A DNA stretch of 64,000 bases from Streptomyces coeruleorubidus (GCF_008705135.1 NZ_CP023694.1:3038001-3102000), one strand, 5' to 3'. Shown: positions 33,836 through 42,517, numbered from the stretch's first letter. Numbers and translations are program-made. Notes: generated by a model from the letters alone, not told the origin.

Positions 33836-34659
33836 CCAGCCTGGCAGCCCGCCTCGCTCCCTTCCTGCCCACCCGCCTGGTGGCCGCGACGGCCCGGGCG
33901 CTCTACCCCCGGTTCGAACCGGAGCTGGCCCGGCTCGCCGAGCTGTGCCCGCCGGACTGCGGTACGGCGGTGGACGTCGGCGGCTGGTACGGGCCCTGGA
34001 CGCACCGGCTGTCCGGCCTGGCCGAGCACGTCGTGACGATCGAACCGGTGCCCCATCTGGCCCGCCTGCTGGCCGCCGCCGTCCCGCCGAACGTACGGGT
34101 GATCCGTGCCGCGGCCTCGGACCGCCCGGGCATCGCCCGCCTGTGGCTGCCGTCGGACGACTCCGGTGACCGGGGCGTGTCGTCGCTGGTGCGGCGCGAC
34201 ATCCACGGCCGGGCGCTGGACGTCCCCTGCGTCACGCTGGACGAGCTAAGCCTGCGGAACGTCGGCTTCATCAAGATCGACGTGGACGGCAACGAGTCGG
34301 CGGTCCTGCGGGGTGCGACGGGCCTGCTGGCCCGCGACCGCCCGGCCCTGTTCGTGGAGCTGGAGTCCCGCATCCAGCCGATCAGCCCGGTGGTGACGTA
34401 TCTGTCGCTGCTCGGCTACGACGGCTGGGTCCTGCCCGGCGACAGGTGGGTGCCGCTGGCGAAGTTCCCCCTGGAGGCGCACCAGGCGGACGCCTCCTAC
34501 GTGGTCTCGCACGGCCTGCTCCGCCGCGTCCTGCCGTACAACGTGCTGCGCGGCCCGCGCTACGTCAACTCCGTGCTCTTCCTCCCGGACGGCCGCCGCC
34601 CGGGCACCGCGCCGGTGGGCGACGATGGTTCCCATGCCCTCCGGAAAGCGCCCCGCTAG
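33832..34659 (+). CDS. FkbM family methyltransferase
   Basis: 275 residues from ATG 33832 (ATGA overlap). AVDVGGWYGPWTHRLSGLAE is motif I, VVTIEPVPHLARLL the acidic motif II, and GFIKIDVDGNESAVLRGATG then RPALFVELESR the FkbM signature. FkbM enzymes O-methylate sugars or polyketides. As the last clear enzyme of the AftD cluster, it likely decorates the glycan. It overlaps the following hypothetical gene by 35 bp. Confidence 0.88.
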   Translation: MTSLAARLAPFLPTRLVAATARALYPRFEPELARLAELCPPDCGTAVDVGGWYGPWTHRLSGLAEHVVTIEPVPHLARLLAAAVPPNVRVIRAAASDRPGIARLWLPSDDSGDRGVSSLVRRDIHGRALDVPCVTLDELSLRNVGFIKIDVDGNESAVLRGATGLLARDRPALFVELESRIQPISPVVTYLSLLGYDGWVLPGDRWVPLAKFPLEAHQADASYVVSHGLLRRVLPYNVLRGPRYVNSVLFLPDGRRPGTAPVGDDGSHALRKAPR

Positions 34660-35233
34660 CCCCTTCACACCGCTCGACTTCCAGCTGGTGCTGCTGCGCC
34701 GCATGGCCGACCACAACCCGGATCTGGTGGAGGAGGCCCGTCACGAGCTGGGGGTCTCCCTCGCGGACATGCGCGAGGCCAACAAGCGCTGGCAGGCGAT
34801 GGTCCGTTCCCCGCGGTCCCGCGCATCCCTCTCCCGCTACCGCTCGGTGCTGGGCGAACCCGAGTCCCGTGCCGCCCGCCGGATCGGCGACCTGGACTGC
34901 GAGGCCTGGCTCTGGCCCGTGCCCCTCTGGCCCGATCTGCGCTTCGAGGTCCTGACGGCCCCGAACGGCGTGGTGTGGAACGAGTGGCTGGTCCGCGCCC
35001 CGGGCGCCGAGGGGCCGGGGCTGCGCACGCTCGACGACCTCACCCCCTGGTCCTGCACGGTCGACGAGGCGGCCCGCGCCTTCGCCCCGGCCCGTCCCCT
35101 GGAGGGCACGGCCCCGACCCGCTGGGGACTGGCGTTCACCGCGCCGGACGGGCAGGGCGTGCGGTGGGAGGTCGTCGCGGAGTTCACGTGGGGGCTGGTG
35201 CAGCGGGTGGCCGTCACCGGCCGTCAGGGCTGA
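34625..35233 (+). CDS. Hypothetical protein (about 200 residues)
   Basis: I do not recognise the family. The ATG 34625 (or 34634, MPSGKRP) gives 202 or 199 residues with a helical N-terminal region (FQLVLLRRMADHNPDLVEEA) and a Trp-rich C-terminal part (CEAWLWPVPLWPDLRFEVL, SCTVDEAARAFAPARPL, TRWGLAFTAPDGQGVRWEVV). No signal peptide or membrane helix. Codon use looks coding throughout. It overlaps the FkbM gene by 35 bp at its 5' end and runs 10 bp into the convergent MFS gene at its 3' end, so it is probably co-transcribed with the glycan cluster. Confidence 0.65.
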   Translation: MVPMPSGKRPASPFTPLDFQLVLLRRMADHNPDLVEEARHELGVSLADMREANKRWQAMVRSPRSRASLSRYRSVLGEPESRAARRIGDLDCEAWLWPVPLWPDLRFEVLTAPNGVVWNEWLVRAPGAEGPGLRTLDDLTPWSCTVDEAARAFAPARPLEGTAPTRWGLAFTAPDGQGVRWEVVAEFTWGLVQRVAVTGRQG

Positions 35234-36615
35234 GGGCGCTCCGAGGTCTCCTCGTCGGACCGCCGGGCCTTCGCGGGCACGCGGCGCCAGGCCAGGCCCG
35301 CGGCGGCCAGGTAGGCGAGCGCGCCGATGAGCATGCTGGTGCGGATCCCCGTGCCGTAGTCGCCGGCGGATGCGAGCAGGCTGCCGCCGAGGGCGACGCC
35401 GGTGGCGCTGCCGATCTGGCGGGTGGTGTTGAACAGGGCGGAGGCCGCCCCCGAGTACGCCTCGGGAGCGGCGCCCATCACGGTCGCGGTCGAGCCGGTC
35501 AGGGCGAAGGACGTACCGAACCCCGCGGCCATCATCGGGACCACCAGCAGCGCGTAGGCGGCGTCGGCGCCGGCCGCGGCCCAGCCGGCCAGCCCCAGGG
35601 CGGCAAGCAGCATCCCGGAGACCACCAGGGGACGGTCGCCGGTGCGGCGGGTGAGCCGCCCGGACAGGACGGAGGCGAACATGGTCATCGCCACCGCCGG
35701 GAACAGGGCGAGACCGGTGCCGAGGGCGCTGTAGCCGCGCTGGTGCTGGAACTCCAGACTGGCGGTGAACACCATGCCGTAGAAGCCGAAGTTGAACAGC
35801 AGGCCGATGCCGGCCCCGCCGCTCATGGCGGGGGAACGCAGCAGGCCGAGCGGGAGGACCGGGGACCGGGCGAACCGCTCACGCACCACGAACGCCACGG
35901 CGGCCAGTACGGCCAGGCCCGCACCGGCGAGCACGGCCGGATCGGTCCAGCCCCGCCGCCCGGCCTCGTTGAGCGCCGCGGTCAGCAGCGCCACCGCCGC
36001 CACGACCGCGCACTGCGCCGGCCAGTCCAGGGCCCGGCCGGCGCGCCGGGGCGAGCGGGCCACGTGCCGCAGCGTCAGCACCAGGCAGGCCACGCCGACG
36101 GGCAGGTTGATGAGGAACACCCAGCGCCAGCCCACCGTGGAGACGAGCAGCCCGCCCAGCAGCGGCCCGGCGGAGGCCGCGATGCCCGCCATGGAACCCC
36201 ACAGCCCGAAGGCCCGGGAGCGTGCGGCCCGCTCGGGATAGGCCTGCTGGAGCAGGGCCAGGGAACCGGGCACGATCAGCGCCGCGCCGAGCCCCTCCAC
36301 CAGCCGGGCCGCCACCAGCAAGGGCGCGGTGGGCGCGAGCGCGCACGCGGCGGAGGACACGGTGAACACCGCCACGCCCGAGCAGAACACCCGGCGGTTG
36401 CCCAGCCGGTCCCCGAGCGCACCGCCGGTCAGCAGGAACCCGGCGAGGACCAGGGTGTACCCGTCGGTGATCCACTGGATGCCGGTGAGCGAGGCCGACA
36501 GCTCCCGCCCGATCACCGGCACGGCGACGTTGATGACCGTCACGTCGAGGATCACCATGAAGTACCCGGCGCACACCGCGAGCAGCGGTGCCCAGGACCG
36601 TCGCGGGGAGGGCAT
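35224..36615 (-). CDS. MFS efflux transporter, DHA2 (EmrB/QacA) type
   Basis: 463 residues with 14 hydrophobic helices. Starts SWAPLLAVCAGYFMVILDVT, containing the LDxTVVNVALP-type motif 1 (DVTVINVAVPVIG), then TDGYTLVLAGFLLTGGALGD with motif A (GDRLGNRR) and motif C around GPLLGGLL. It would export a drug or metabolite using the proton gradient. No dedicated regulator is adjacent; the ATP-grasp gene upstream is 51 bp away on the same strand and may share a transcript. Substrate unknown. Confidence 0.9.
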   Translation of the reverse strand: MPSPRRSWAPLLAVCAGYFMVILDVTVINVAVPVIGRELSASLTGIQWITDGYTLVLAGFLLTGGALGDRLGNRRVFCSGVAVFTVSSAACALAPTAPLLVAARLVEGLGAALIVPGSLALLQQAYPERAARSRAFGLWGSMAGIAASAGPLLGGLLVSTVGWRWVFLINLPVGVACLVLTLRHVARSPRRAGRALDWPAQCAVVAAVALLTAALNEAGRRGWTDPAVLAGAGLAVLAAVAFVVRERFARSPVLPLGLLRSPAMSGGAGIGLLFNFGFYGMVFTASLEFQHQRGYSALGTGLALFPAVAMTMFASVLSGRLTRRTGDRPLVVSGMLLAALGLAGWAAAGADAAYALLVVPMMAAGFGTSFALTGSTATVMGAAPEAYSGAASALFNTTRQIGSATGVALGGSLLASAGDYGTGIRTSMLIGALAYLAAAGLAWRRVPAKARRSDEETSERPQP

Positions 36616-36666
36616 GGCCTACCCCTACACCAAAAGCCTCACCGAGGGACGTATGTCCGCGGGTGA

Positions 36667-37539
36667 TCAGCCGGCGGCGGCCAGGACCGCCTCGACCACC
36701 CCCGGCACGGACTCCGGGTGCAGCCACAGGAACAGGTTCGGCTCGACCAGCTCCAGTTCCATCACGCACGGCTCCCCGTCCGGGCCGGTGACGAGGTCCA
36801 CGCGCGCGTACAGCAGCTCCGGCTGCCCGGGCACGGCGGCCAGCGCCCGCTCGGCGACGTCGAGTTCGGCGGCGGTCGGCTTCCAGGGTTCGAGGTCGGG
36901 GTGGGCGACCTTGTCGGCGTCGTACGGCGTGCCGGGCGCGAGGACCGCGCCCTTGCGGCTGGCGTGCAGCAGGCGTCCGCCGAAGAACTGCAGGGCCCGC
37001 TCGCCGGCGGAGTCGATGCTGCGCATGTACGGCTGCACCATCGCCGTGAAGCCCTCGGCGTGCATCCGCTTGAGCTGTCGTACGGCCGTTTCGTGCTCGT
37101 CGTGGGTGTAGCGGGCGGCGAAACGGGCGCCGGCGCCGGAGGTGGGCTTGACGACGTATTCCTGGTGGTCAGGGAGGTCGGCGGGCTCGCCGGGCGCTAT
37201 GTACCGGGTGGGGACGACGGGCACGCCGGCAGCCGCCAGGTCCCCGAGGTACCGCTTGTCCGTGTTCCACCGCACGACCGCGGGCGGGTTGGCGAGCCGC
37301 GTCAGCGTTCCGCACCGCTCCACCCACGCCGCGAACTCCTCCGTCCGCCAGCTGTAGTCCCAGGTCGACCGGATCACGGCGAGGTCGAAGCCGCCCCAGT
37401 CGGCGCCGGGGGCGTCCCAGGGCACAGCGACGGCCTCGGCACCGGCGTCCCGCAGCGCCCGTACCAGCAGGGGAAGGTCCTGGTCCTTGCTGGGCTCAGG
37501 ACCGGAGTCGTAGGTGACGAGTGCGATACGGGGCACCAA
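36667..37539 (-). CDS. ATP-grasp (RimK-like) ligase domain protein
   Basis: 290 residues; the start may be ATG 37537-37539 or the GTG directly after it. Opens PRIALVTYDSGPEPSKDQDL, a pattern shared with STAS/cycloserine-like and glutathione-synthetase-like ATP-grasp proteins. HQEYVVKPTSGAGARFAARY is the ATP-binding loop, TAMVQPYMRSIDSAGERALQ the central strand and VMELELVEPNLFLWLHPESV the metal-binding Glu/Asn motif (ELELVEPN). It should join a carboxylate to an amine or thiol using ATP. Substrates unknown; a possible partner is the adjacent exporter. Confidence 0.8.
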   Translation of the reverse strand: MVPRIALVTYDSGPEPSKDQDLPLLVRALRDAGAEAVAVPWDAPGADWGGFDLAVIRSTWDYSWRTEEFAAWVERCGTLTRLANPPAVVRWNTDKRYLGDLAAAGVPVVPTRYIAPGEPADLPDHQEYVVKPTSGAGARFAARYTHDEHETAVRQLKRMHAEGFTAMVQPYMRSIDSAGERALQFFGGRLLHASRKGAVLAPGTPYDADKVAHPDLEPWKPTAAELDVAERALAAVPGQPELLYARVDLVTGPDGEPCVMELELVEPNLFLWLHPESVPGVVEAVLAAAG

Positions 37540-37611
37540 GGGCTCCCTCTTCCGGTGATCGGACGATCGACCGGCAGGCTAACAACCGCTGCGGGAACCA
37601 GAACAGCCCGC

Positions 37612-37642
37612 TTGACCTTCACCTTCGGTGAAGCCCCAGCAT
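37612..37642 (+). promoter_or_regulatory. MerR-type promoter with palindromic operator
   Basis: A -35 TTGACC (37612-37617) and a weak -10 CAGCAT (37637-37642) are 19 bp apart, the long spacing used by MerR activators. Between them lies the palindrome CTTCACC-TTC-GGTGAAG (37617-37633). The MerR domain encoded just downstream is the likely binder, making this autoregulated. Confidence 0.65.
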
Positions 37643-37670
37643 CGGTGGCGGAACCGGAGGAGGTGGCGAG

Positions 37671-38789
37671 GTGCACCGGGACATGCTGACGATCGGCGCG
37701 TTCGCGAAGGCATGCCGGCTCTCGCCGAAGGCACTGCGCCTGTACGACGAGCTGGACCTGCTGCGGCCCGCCCGGGTGGACCCGGACACCGGATACCGGT
37801 ACTACGCGGTCGGGCAGCTGGAGCAGGCCCGGCTGGTGGCGTGGCTGCGGCGGCTGGGCATGCCGCTGGCGGAGATCCGCCAGGTGTGCCGGCTCCACGA
37901 CCGCGACTCCACGGCCGCCGCCCGCGAGATCCGCGCCTACTGGGCGCGTGTCGAGGCGGAGACGGCGGTACGGCGGGACCTCGCCGCGTTCCTGGTCGCT
38001 CACCTGACAGAGGACTCACCGGAGTCCCGAAAGGACACCGCCATGCTGGAACTGCGTTACTCCGCCCATTCGGACACCGGTCGCGTCCGCCCCGCCAACC
38101 AGGACACCGCGTACGCGGGCACCCGGCTGCTCGCCGTCGCCGACGGCTTCGGACCGGCGGGCGCGCCCGCGAGCAGCGCCGCCGTGGAGGCACTGCGCTT
38201 CCTGGACACGGACGAGATCCCGGCCGGCGGGGTCCTGAACCTCCTGGAGGACGCCGTGCGGGGCGCGGTCCAGGCCGTCCGGGACGTGGCCGACGGCGCC
38301 GACGACATCGGCACGACCCTGACCGCCCTGCTGTGGACCGGCTCGCGGCTGGCCCTGGTGCACATCGGCGACTCCCGCGCCTATCTGCTGCGCGACGGCG
38401 AACTGTTCCTCATCACCCACGACCACACGGTCGTCCAGTCGATGATCGACGAGGGGCGTCTGACGCCCGAGGAGGCCGTCTCCCACCCCCAGCGGGCCTT
38501 CCTGCTCAAGGCCCTGACGGGCGACGGCACGCCCACGATCCCGGACCTCCGCCTGCACGACGCCCGCCCGGGCGACCGCTACCTGCTGTGCTCCGACGGC
38601 CTGTCGAGCGTGGTCCCCGAGGACCGGATCCGGGAACTCCTCACCCCGCCCACCGCCCCCGACGAGACGGTCCGGGCCCTGGTCACGGCGGCGAACGAGG
38701 CCGGCGGCCCGGACAACGTCAGCTGTGTGGTGGCGGACGTGGTGCGGAGGGGAGAGCGCGCGGACGACAAGGGTGAGAACTCCTCCTAG
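37671..38789 (+). CDS. MerR DNA-binding domain fused to PP2C-type phosphatase
   Basis: 372 residues from GTG 37671, selected because GGAGGAGG ends 8 nt upstream. Residues ~4-110 are a MerR winged helix: MLTIGAFAKACRLSPKALRL, YDELDLLRPARVDPDTGYRY, and the following dimerisation helix. Residues ~125-365 are a PP2C Ser/Thr phosphatase with the metal-binding set NQDTAYA, AVADGFG, LVHIGDSRAYLLRDGELFLI, LLCSDGLSS and GGPDNVSCVV, all apparently intact. The fusion couples gene control to protein dephosphorylation in the cytoplasm. No Ser/Thr kinase is next to it. Its stop overlaps that of the convergent regulator at CTAG 38786-38789. Confidence 0.9.
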   Translation: MHRDMLTIGAFAKACRLSPKALRLYDELDLLRPARVDPDTGYRYYAVGQLEQARLVAWLRRLGMPLAEIRQVCRLHDRDSTAAAREIRAYWARVEAETAVRRDLAAFLVAHLTEDSPESRKDTAMLELRYSAHSDTGRVRPANQDTAYAGTRLLAVADGFGPAGAPASSAAVEALRFLDTDEIPAGGVLNLLEDAVRGAVQAVRDVADGADDIGTTLTALLWTGSRLALVHIGDSRAYLLRDGELFLITHDHTVVQSMIDEGRLTPEEAVSHPQRAFLLKALTGDGTPTIPDLRLHDARPGDRYLLCSDGLSSVVPEDRIRELLTPPTAPDETVRALVTAANEAGGPDNVSCVVADVVRRGERADDKGENSS

Positions 38790-39490
38790 GACTCCTCCGG
38801 CTCCCAGTCCAGCAACCGCACCTTCGCCACCGTGCGGACGTGGCGTCGCATGGCCGTGGCCGCCTGGCGGGGCTGCTGTGCGGCGATCGCGTCGAGGATG
38901 GCCTGGTGCTGGGAGAGGGAGCGGGACGGGCGGCCTGGCTGGCGGAGTGACTCGGTGCGGCTCTCGGCGATCTGTTCGGTGATGGAGCGCATGAACTCCG
39001 CGAGCAGAGCGCTGTGGGCCGCCGCCGTCACGGCCGCGTGGAACAGCCGGTCGCCCTCGACGCCGTGACCGCCCGCCTCGATCTCCTCCGCCATGTGCGC
39101 GAGCGCCGAGCGCATCGCGTCCAGGTCCTCCTCCGAGCGCCGCTCCGCGGCCAGTTCGGCGAGCTTCGTCTCCAGCGCCTCCCGGGCCTCCAGTACGTCG
39201 GGCAGGCGCCGGCGGCGTTCCACCATCCGCTCGACCGGCTCGGTGTCGAGGCTGTCGCGCACGAGGTACGTGCCGCCCCCGTGCCGGGCCTCCACCAGGC
39301 CCTGGACCTCCAGCACCACGATCGCCTGCTTCACCGAGGCGCGGCTCACCCCGAGCCGCTGGGCCAGATCCCGCTCGGGCGGCAGCCGGTCGCCGGCGCG
39401 CAGGCCGCCCTCGGCGACGTACTGACGCAGCCGCTCCAGCACCTGTTCGTAGAGGCGCTGTTTCGTCATGGGGCGCAGGGCGTCGGTCAC
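38786..39490 (-). CDS. GntR/FadR family regulator, probable MatR
   Basis: 234 residues from GTG 39488-39490 with GAGAGGGGGA upstream; the frame is open further 5' but without coding character. Winged-helix part: RLRQYVAEGGLRAGDRLPPE, RDLAQRLGVSRASVKQAIVV, then LVEARHGGGTYLV. The FCD effector domain follows (LEAREALETKLAELAAERR, then metal-binding-type His in DRLFHAAVTAAAHSALL and SLSQHQAILDAIAA). Divergent from the malonate transport and activation genes, so it most likely senses malonate or malonyl-CoA and controls them, as MatR does in Rhizobium. Confidence 0.85.
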   Translation of the reverse strand: MTDALRPMTKQRLYEQVLERLRQYVAEGGLRAGDRLPPERDLAQRLGVSRASVKQAIVVLEVQGLVEARHGGGTYLVRDSLDTEPVERMVERRRRLPDVLEAREALETKLAELAAERRSEEDLDAMRSALAHMAEEIEAGGHGVEGDRLFHAAVTAAAHSALLAEFMRSITEQIAESRTESLRQPGRPSRSLSQHQAILDAIAAQQPRQAATAMRRHVRTVAKVRLLDWEPEES

Positions 39491-39538
39491 GGGGTCCCCC
39501 TCTCGCCGGGAGCGTAACACCGGCACCTCTCAGTGGCG

Positions 39539-39632
39539 GAGTGGCTGAACCAATTCTCGCGCAACCCCTTGACGGGCGCCCGGGCCGGACCCACGCTGTT
39601 CAGCCAACGCACCTCAAGTGGTTCAGCCACTC
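39539..39632. promoter_or_regulatory. Widely spaced 14-bp inverted repeat, probable MatR operator
   Basis: GAGTGGCTGAACCA (39539-39552) and its exact reverse complement (39619-39632) lie 66 bp apart in the divergent gap between the FadR-type gene and matC. A partial half-site, GTTCAGCCA, occurs near 39599-39607. Between the arms a TTGACG (39569-39574) could serve as -35 for matC. Confidence 0.6.
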
Positions 39633-39686
39633 GGCCACTCTCCTGGGTGCTCCCAGCCGCTCCGGGGCCCAAAGACGGGAGCCCGT

Positions 39687-41012
39687 ATGTCCCCCGAACT
39701 CATCTCGATCCTCGTCCTCGTCGTGGTGTTCGTCATCGCCACCACCCGTTCCGTCAACATGGGCGCGCTCGCCTTCGCCGCCGCCTTCGGGGTCGGCGGG
39801 CTCGTCGCCGATCTCGACGCGGACGGCATCTTCGCCGGCTTCCCCGGCGACCTGTTCGTCGTCCTGGTCGGCGTCACGTACCTCTTCGCCATCGCCCGCG
39901 CCAACGGCACCACCGACTGGCTGGTGCACGCCGCCGTCCGGCTCGTGCGGGGCCGGGTGGCGCTCATCCCCTGGGTGATGTTCGCGCTGACCGGCGCCCT
40001 CACGGCGATCGGCGCGGTCAGCCCGGCCGCGGTGGCGATCGTCGCGCCGATCGCGCTGAGTTTCGCCGCCCGGTACGGGATCAGCCCGCTGCTGATGGGC
40101 GCGATGGTGGTCCATGGCGCCCAGGCCGGCGGCTTCTCCCCGATCAGCATCTACGGCTCGATCGTCAACGGCATCGTCGAACGCGAGAACCTCCCCGGCA
40201 ACGAGGTGGTCCTGTTCCTGTCGTCCCTCGCCGCGAACCTGGTGATCGCGGGGGTGGTGTTCGTGGTGTGCGGCGGCCTGAAACTGCGGGGGGACATAGC
40301 TGCGGGCAGTCGTGCCGCTGGGGCGGCACCCGTCCCACAGAAAGCGGCACCCCGCGACGCCGGGCTGCGGACCGATCCGACCCCAGGACCCACGCCGAGC
40401 ACGGAAACAACGAACCTCACCCCCTCCCGCATAGCCACCCTCACCTCCCTCCTGGCCCTGGTGGTCGCCGTCCTCGTCTTCGACCTCGACGCCGGCCTCA
40501 CCGCCATCACCCTCGCCGTCATCCTCAGCACGCTGTGGCCGGATGACAGCCGCAAGGCCGTGGGCGAGATCGCCTGGCCGACAGTCCTCCTCATCTGTGG
40601 CGTCCTCACCTACGTAGGCGTCCTCGACGAGATGGGCACCATCACCTGGGCCGGCGAGGGCGTAGGAAACATCGGCGTCCCCCTGCTGGCAGCCGTCCTG
40701 CTCTGCTACATCGGCGCACTCGTCTCCGCGTTCGCCTCCTCCGTGGGAATCATGGGCGCCCTGATCCCCCTGGCCGTGCCGTTCCTGGAACGAGGCGAGA
40801 TCGGCGCGATCGGCATGGTGGCCGCACTGGCCGTGTCGGCGACGGTCGTGGACGTGAGCCCGTTCTCCACGAACGGCGCACTGGTCCTGGCCGCCGCCCC
40901 GGACGTAGACCGCGAGCGTTTCTTCCGGCAGCTGATGGTGTACGGAGGGATCGTGGTGGCGGTCGTACCGGCGGCGGCGTGGCTGGTCATGGTCGTCCCC
41001 GGCTGGGGATAG
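39687..41012 (+). CDS. matC: Malonate/dicarboxylate transporter, MatC type
   Basis: 441 residues from ATG 39687 with CGGGAG upstream. About twelve hydrophobic helices and the MatC N-terminal signature SPELISILVLVVVFVIATTR, GALAFAAAFGVGGLVADLDA and DLFVVLVGVTYLFAIARANG are clear. A hydrophilic loop near 215-250 separates the two halves, and the second half ends ALAVSATVVDVSPFSTNGAL, the substrate-binding SP/ST-N motif of this family. It should import malonate with a cation. First gene of the locus, followed 47 bp later by matB. Confidence 0.85.
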   Translation: MSPELISILVLVVVFVIATTRSVNMGALAFAAAFGVGGLVADLDADGIFAGFPGDLFVVLVGVTYLFAIARANGTTDWLVHAAVRLVRGRVALIPWVMFALTGALTAIGAVSPAAVAIVAPIALSFAARYGISPLLMGAMVVHGAQAGGFSPISIYGSIVNGIVERENLPGNEVVLFLSSLAANLVIAGVVFVVCGGLKLRGDIAAGSRAAGAAPVPQKAAPRDAGLRTDPTPGPTPSTETTNLTPSRIATLTSLLALVVAVLVFDLDAGLTAITLAVILSTLWPDDSRKAVGEIAWPTVLLICGVLTYVGVLDEMGTITWAGEGVGNIGVPLLAAVLLCYIGALVSAFASSVGIMGALIPLAVPFLERGEIGAIGMVAALAVSATVVDVSPFSTNGALVLAAAPDVDRERFFRQLMVYGGIVVAVVPAAAWLVMVVPGWG

Positions 41013-41059
41013 CCGGCCGCTGACCGGTCCGACAGAAAACAGCTAAGGAGATGTGACGC

Positions 41060-42517
41060 GTGACCCCTCTCTTCCCGGCCCTGACCGAAACCCCGGCCGA
41101 CGGCTCGGCCGACCGCCCCGCCCTCCGCTTCGGCGAGCGCTCCCTGACCTACGCGCAGCTCGCCGCCGCGGCCGGCGCACTCACGGGCCGCATCGGCGAG
41201 GCCACGCGGGTCGCCGTATGGGCGACCCCCACCATGGAGACCGCCGTCGCCGTCGTCGCCGCCCTGCTGGCCGGCGTGCCCGCCGTGCCGCTCAACCCGA
41301 AGTCGGGCGAGAAGGAGCTCGGGCACATCCTGTCGGACAGCGCGCCCGACCTGGTGCTCACGGCACCGGACGACCAACTCCCCGCCCCCGTACGGGACCT
41401 GCCCCGCCTCGACGTCGACGTGCACGGCACCGGGCCGGTGCCCGAGGAGCACGCCGACGAGTCCGACCCGGCGCTGATCGTCTACACCTCCGGCACCACC
41501 GGCCCGCCCAAGGGCGCCGTCATCCCGCGCCGGGCGATCGCCTCGACCCTGGACGCGCTGGCCGACGCGTGGCAGTGGACCGGCGACGACGTACTCGTCC
41601 ACGGACTGCCGCTGTTCCATGTGCACGGCCTGGTCCTGGGCACCCTCGGCCCGCTGCGGCGCGGCGGCTCGCTGCGGCACCTGGGCCGCTTCAGCACGCA
41701 GGGCGTCGCCCGGGAGCTGAACGCCGGGGCGACCATGCTGTTCGGCGTGCCGACGATGTACCACCGGATCGCGGAGTCGGTGACCGGCGACCCGGAACTG
41801 GTGAAGGCGCTGACCGGGGCGCGGCTGCTGGTGTCCGGTTCCGCCGCGCTGCCCGTGCACGACCACGGGCGGATCGCGACCGCGACCGGGCGGCGGGTGA
41901 TCGAGCGGTACGGCATGACGGAGACGCTGATGAACACCAGCGTCCGTGCCGACGGTGAGGCCCGCCCGGGCACGGTCGGCGTGCCGCTGCCGGGCGTGGA
42001 GCTGCGGCTGGTCGAGGAGGACGGCTCGGAGGTCACCGCGTCGGACGGTGAGACCGTAGGCGAGATCCAGGTGCGCGGCCCGAACCTGTTCACCGAGTAT
42101 CTGAACCGGCCCGACGCCACCGCCGCCGCCTTCACCACCGACGGCTGGTTCCGCACCGGCGACATGGCGGTGCGCGATCCCGACGGCTATGTCCGGATCG
42201 TCGGCCGCAAGGCCACCGACCTGATCAAGAGCGGCGGTTACAAGATCGGGGCGGGTGAGATCGAGAACGCGCTCCTGGAACACCCCGGGGTGCGGGAGGC
42301 CGCCGTCAACGGGGAGCCGGACGCCGACCTGGGCGAGCGGATCGTGGCGTGGATCGTGCCGGCGGAGCACCGGTCCCCGCCGTCGCTCGACGAGTTGGCG
42401 GATCACGTGGCCAGGCGCCTCGCCCCGCACAAGCGCCCGCGGGTCGTCCACCACCTCGAGGCCCTGCCCCGCAACGACATGGGGAAGATCATGAAGCGGG
42501 CGCTGCCCCATGACTGA
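41060..42517 (+). CDS. matB: Malonyl-CoA synthetase MatB
   Basis: 485 residues from GTG 41060 with AAGGAG nine bases upstream. The length and sequence agree, from memory, with the structurally studied S. coelicolor MatB. AMP-forming motifs: IVYTSGTTGPPKGAVIPRR, RVIERYGMTETLMNTSVRAD, FRTGDMAVRDPDGYV, RIVGRKATDLIKSGGYKIG and the C-terminal catalytic lysine in RNDMGKIMKRAL. It converts malonate, ATP and CoA to malonyl-CoA in the cytoplasm, feeding fatty acid and polyketide synthesis. It overlaps the next gene by 8 bp. Confidence 0.95.
   Translation: MTPLFPALTETPADGSADRPALRFGERSLTYAQLAAAAGALTGRIGEATRVAVWATPTMETAVAVVAALLAGVPAVPLNPKSGEKELGHILSDSAPDLVLTAPDDQLPAPVRDLPRLDVDVHGTGPVPEEHADESDPALIVYTSGTTGPPKGAVIPRRAIASTLDALADAWQWTGDDVLVHGLPLFHVHGLVLGTLGPLRRGGSLRHLGRFSTQGVARELNAGATMLFGVPTMYHRIAESVTGDPELVKALTGARLLVSGSAALPVHDHGRIATATGRRVIERYGMTETLMNTSVRADGEARPGTVGVPLPGVELRLVEEDGSEVTASDGETVGEIQVRGPNLFTEYLNRPDATAAAFTTDGWFRTGDMAVRDPDGYVRIVGRKATDLIKSGGYKIGAGEIENALLEHPGVREAAVNGEPDADLGERIVAWIVPAEHRSPPSLDELADHVARRLAPHKRPRVVHHLEALPRNDMGKIMKRALPHD

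Noticed and set aside
39530..39640. Possible tRNA-like fold in the matR-matC gap because of GTGGCTGAACCA
   Set aside because: No cloverleaf, anticodon arm or T arm can be drawn; the symmetry is better explained as an operator.
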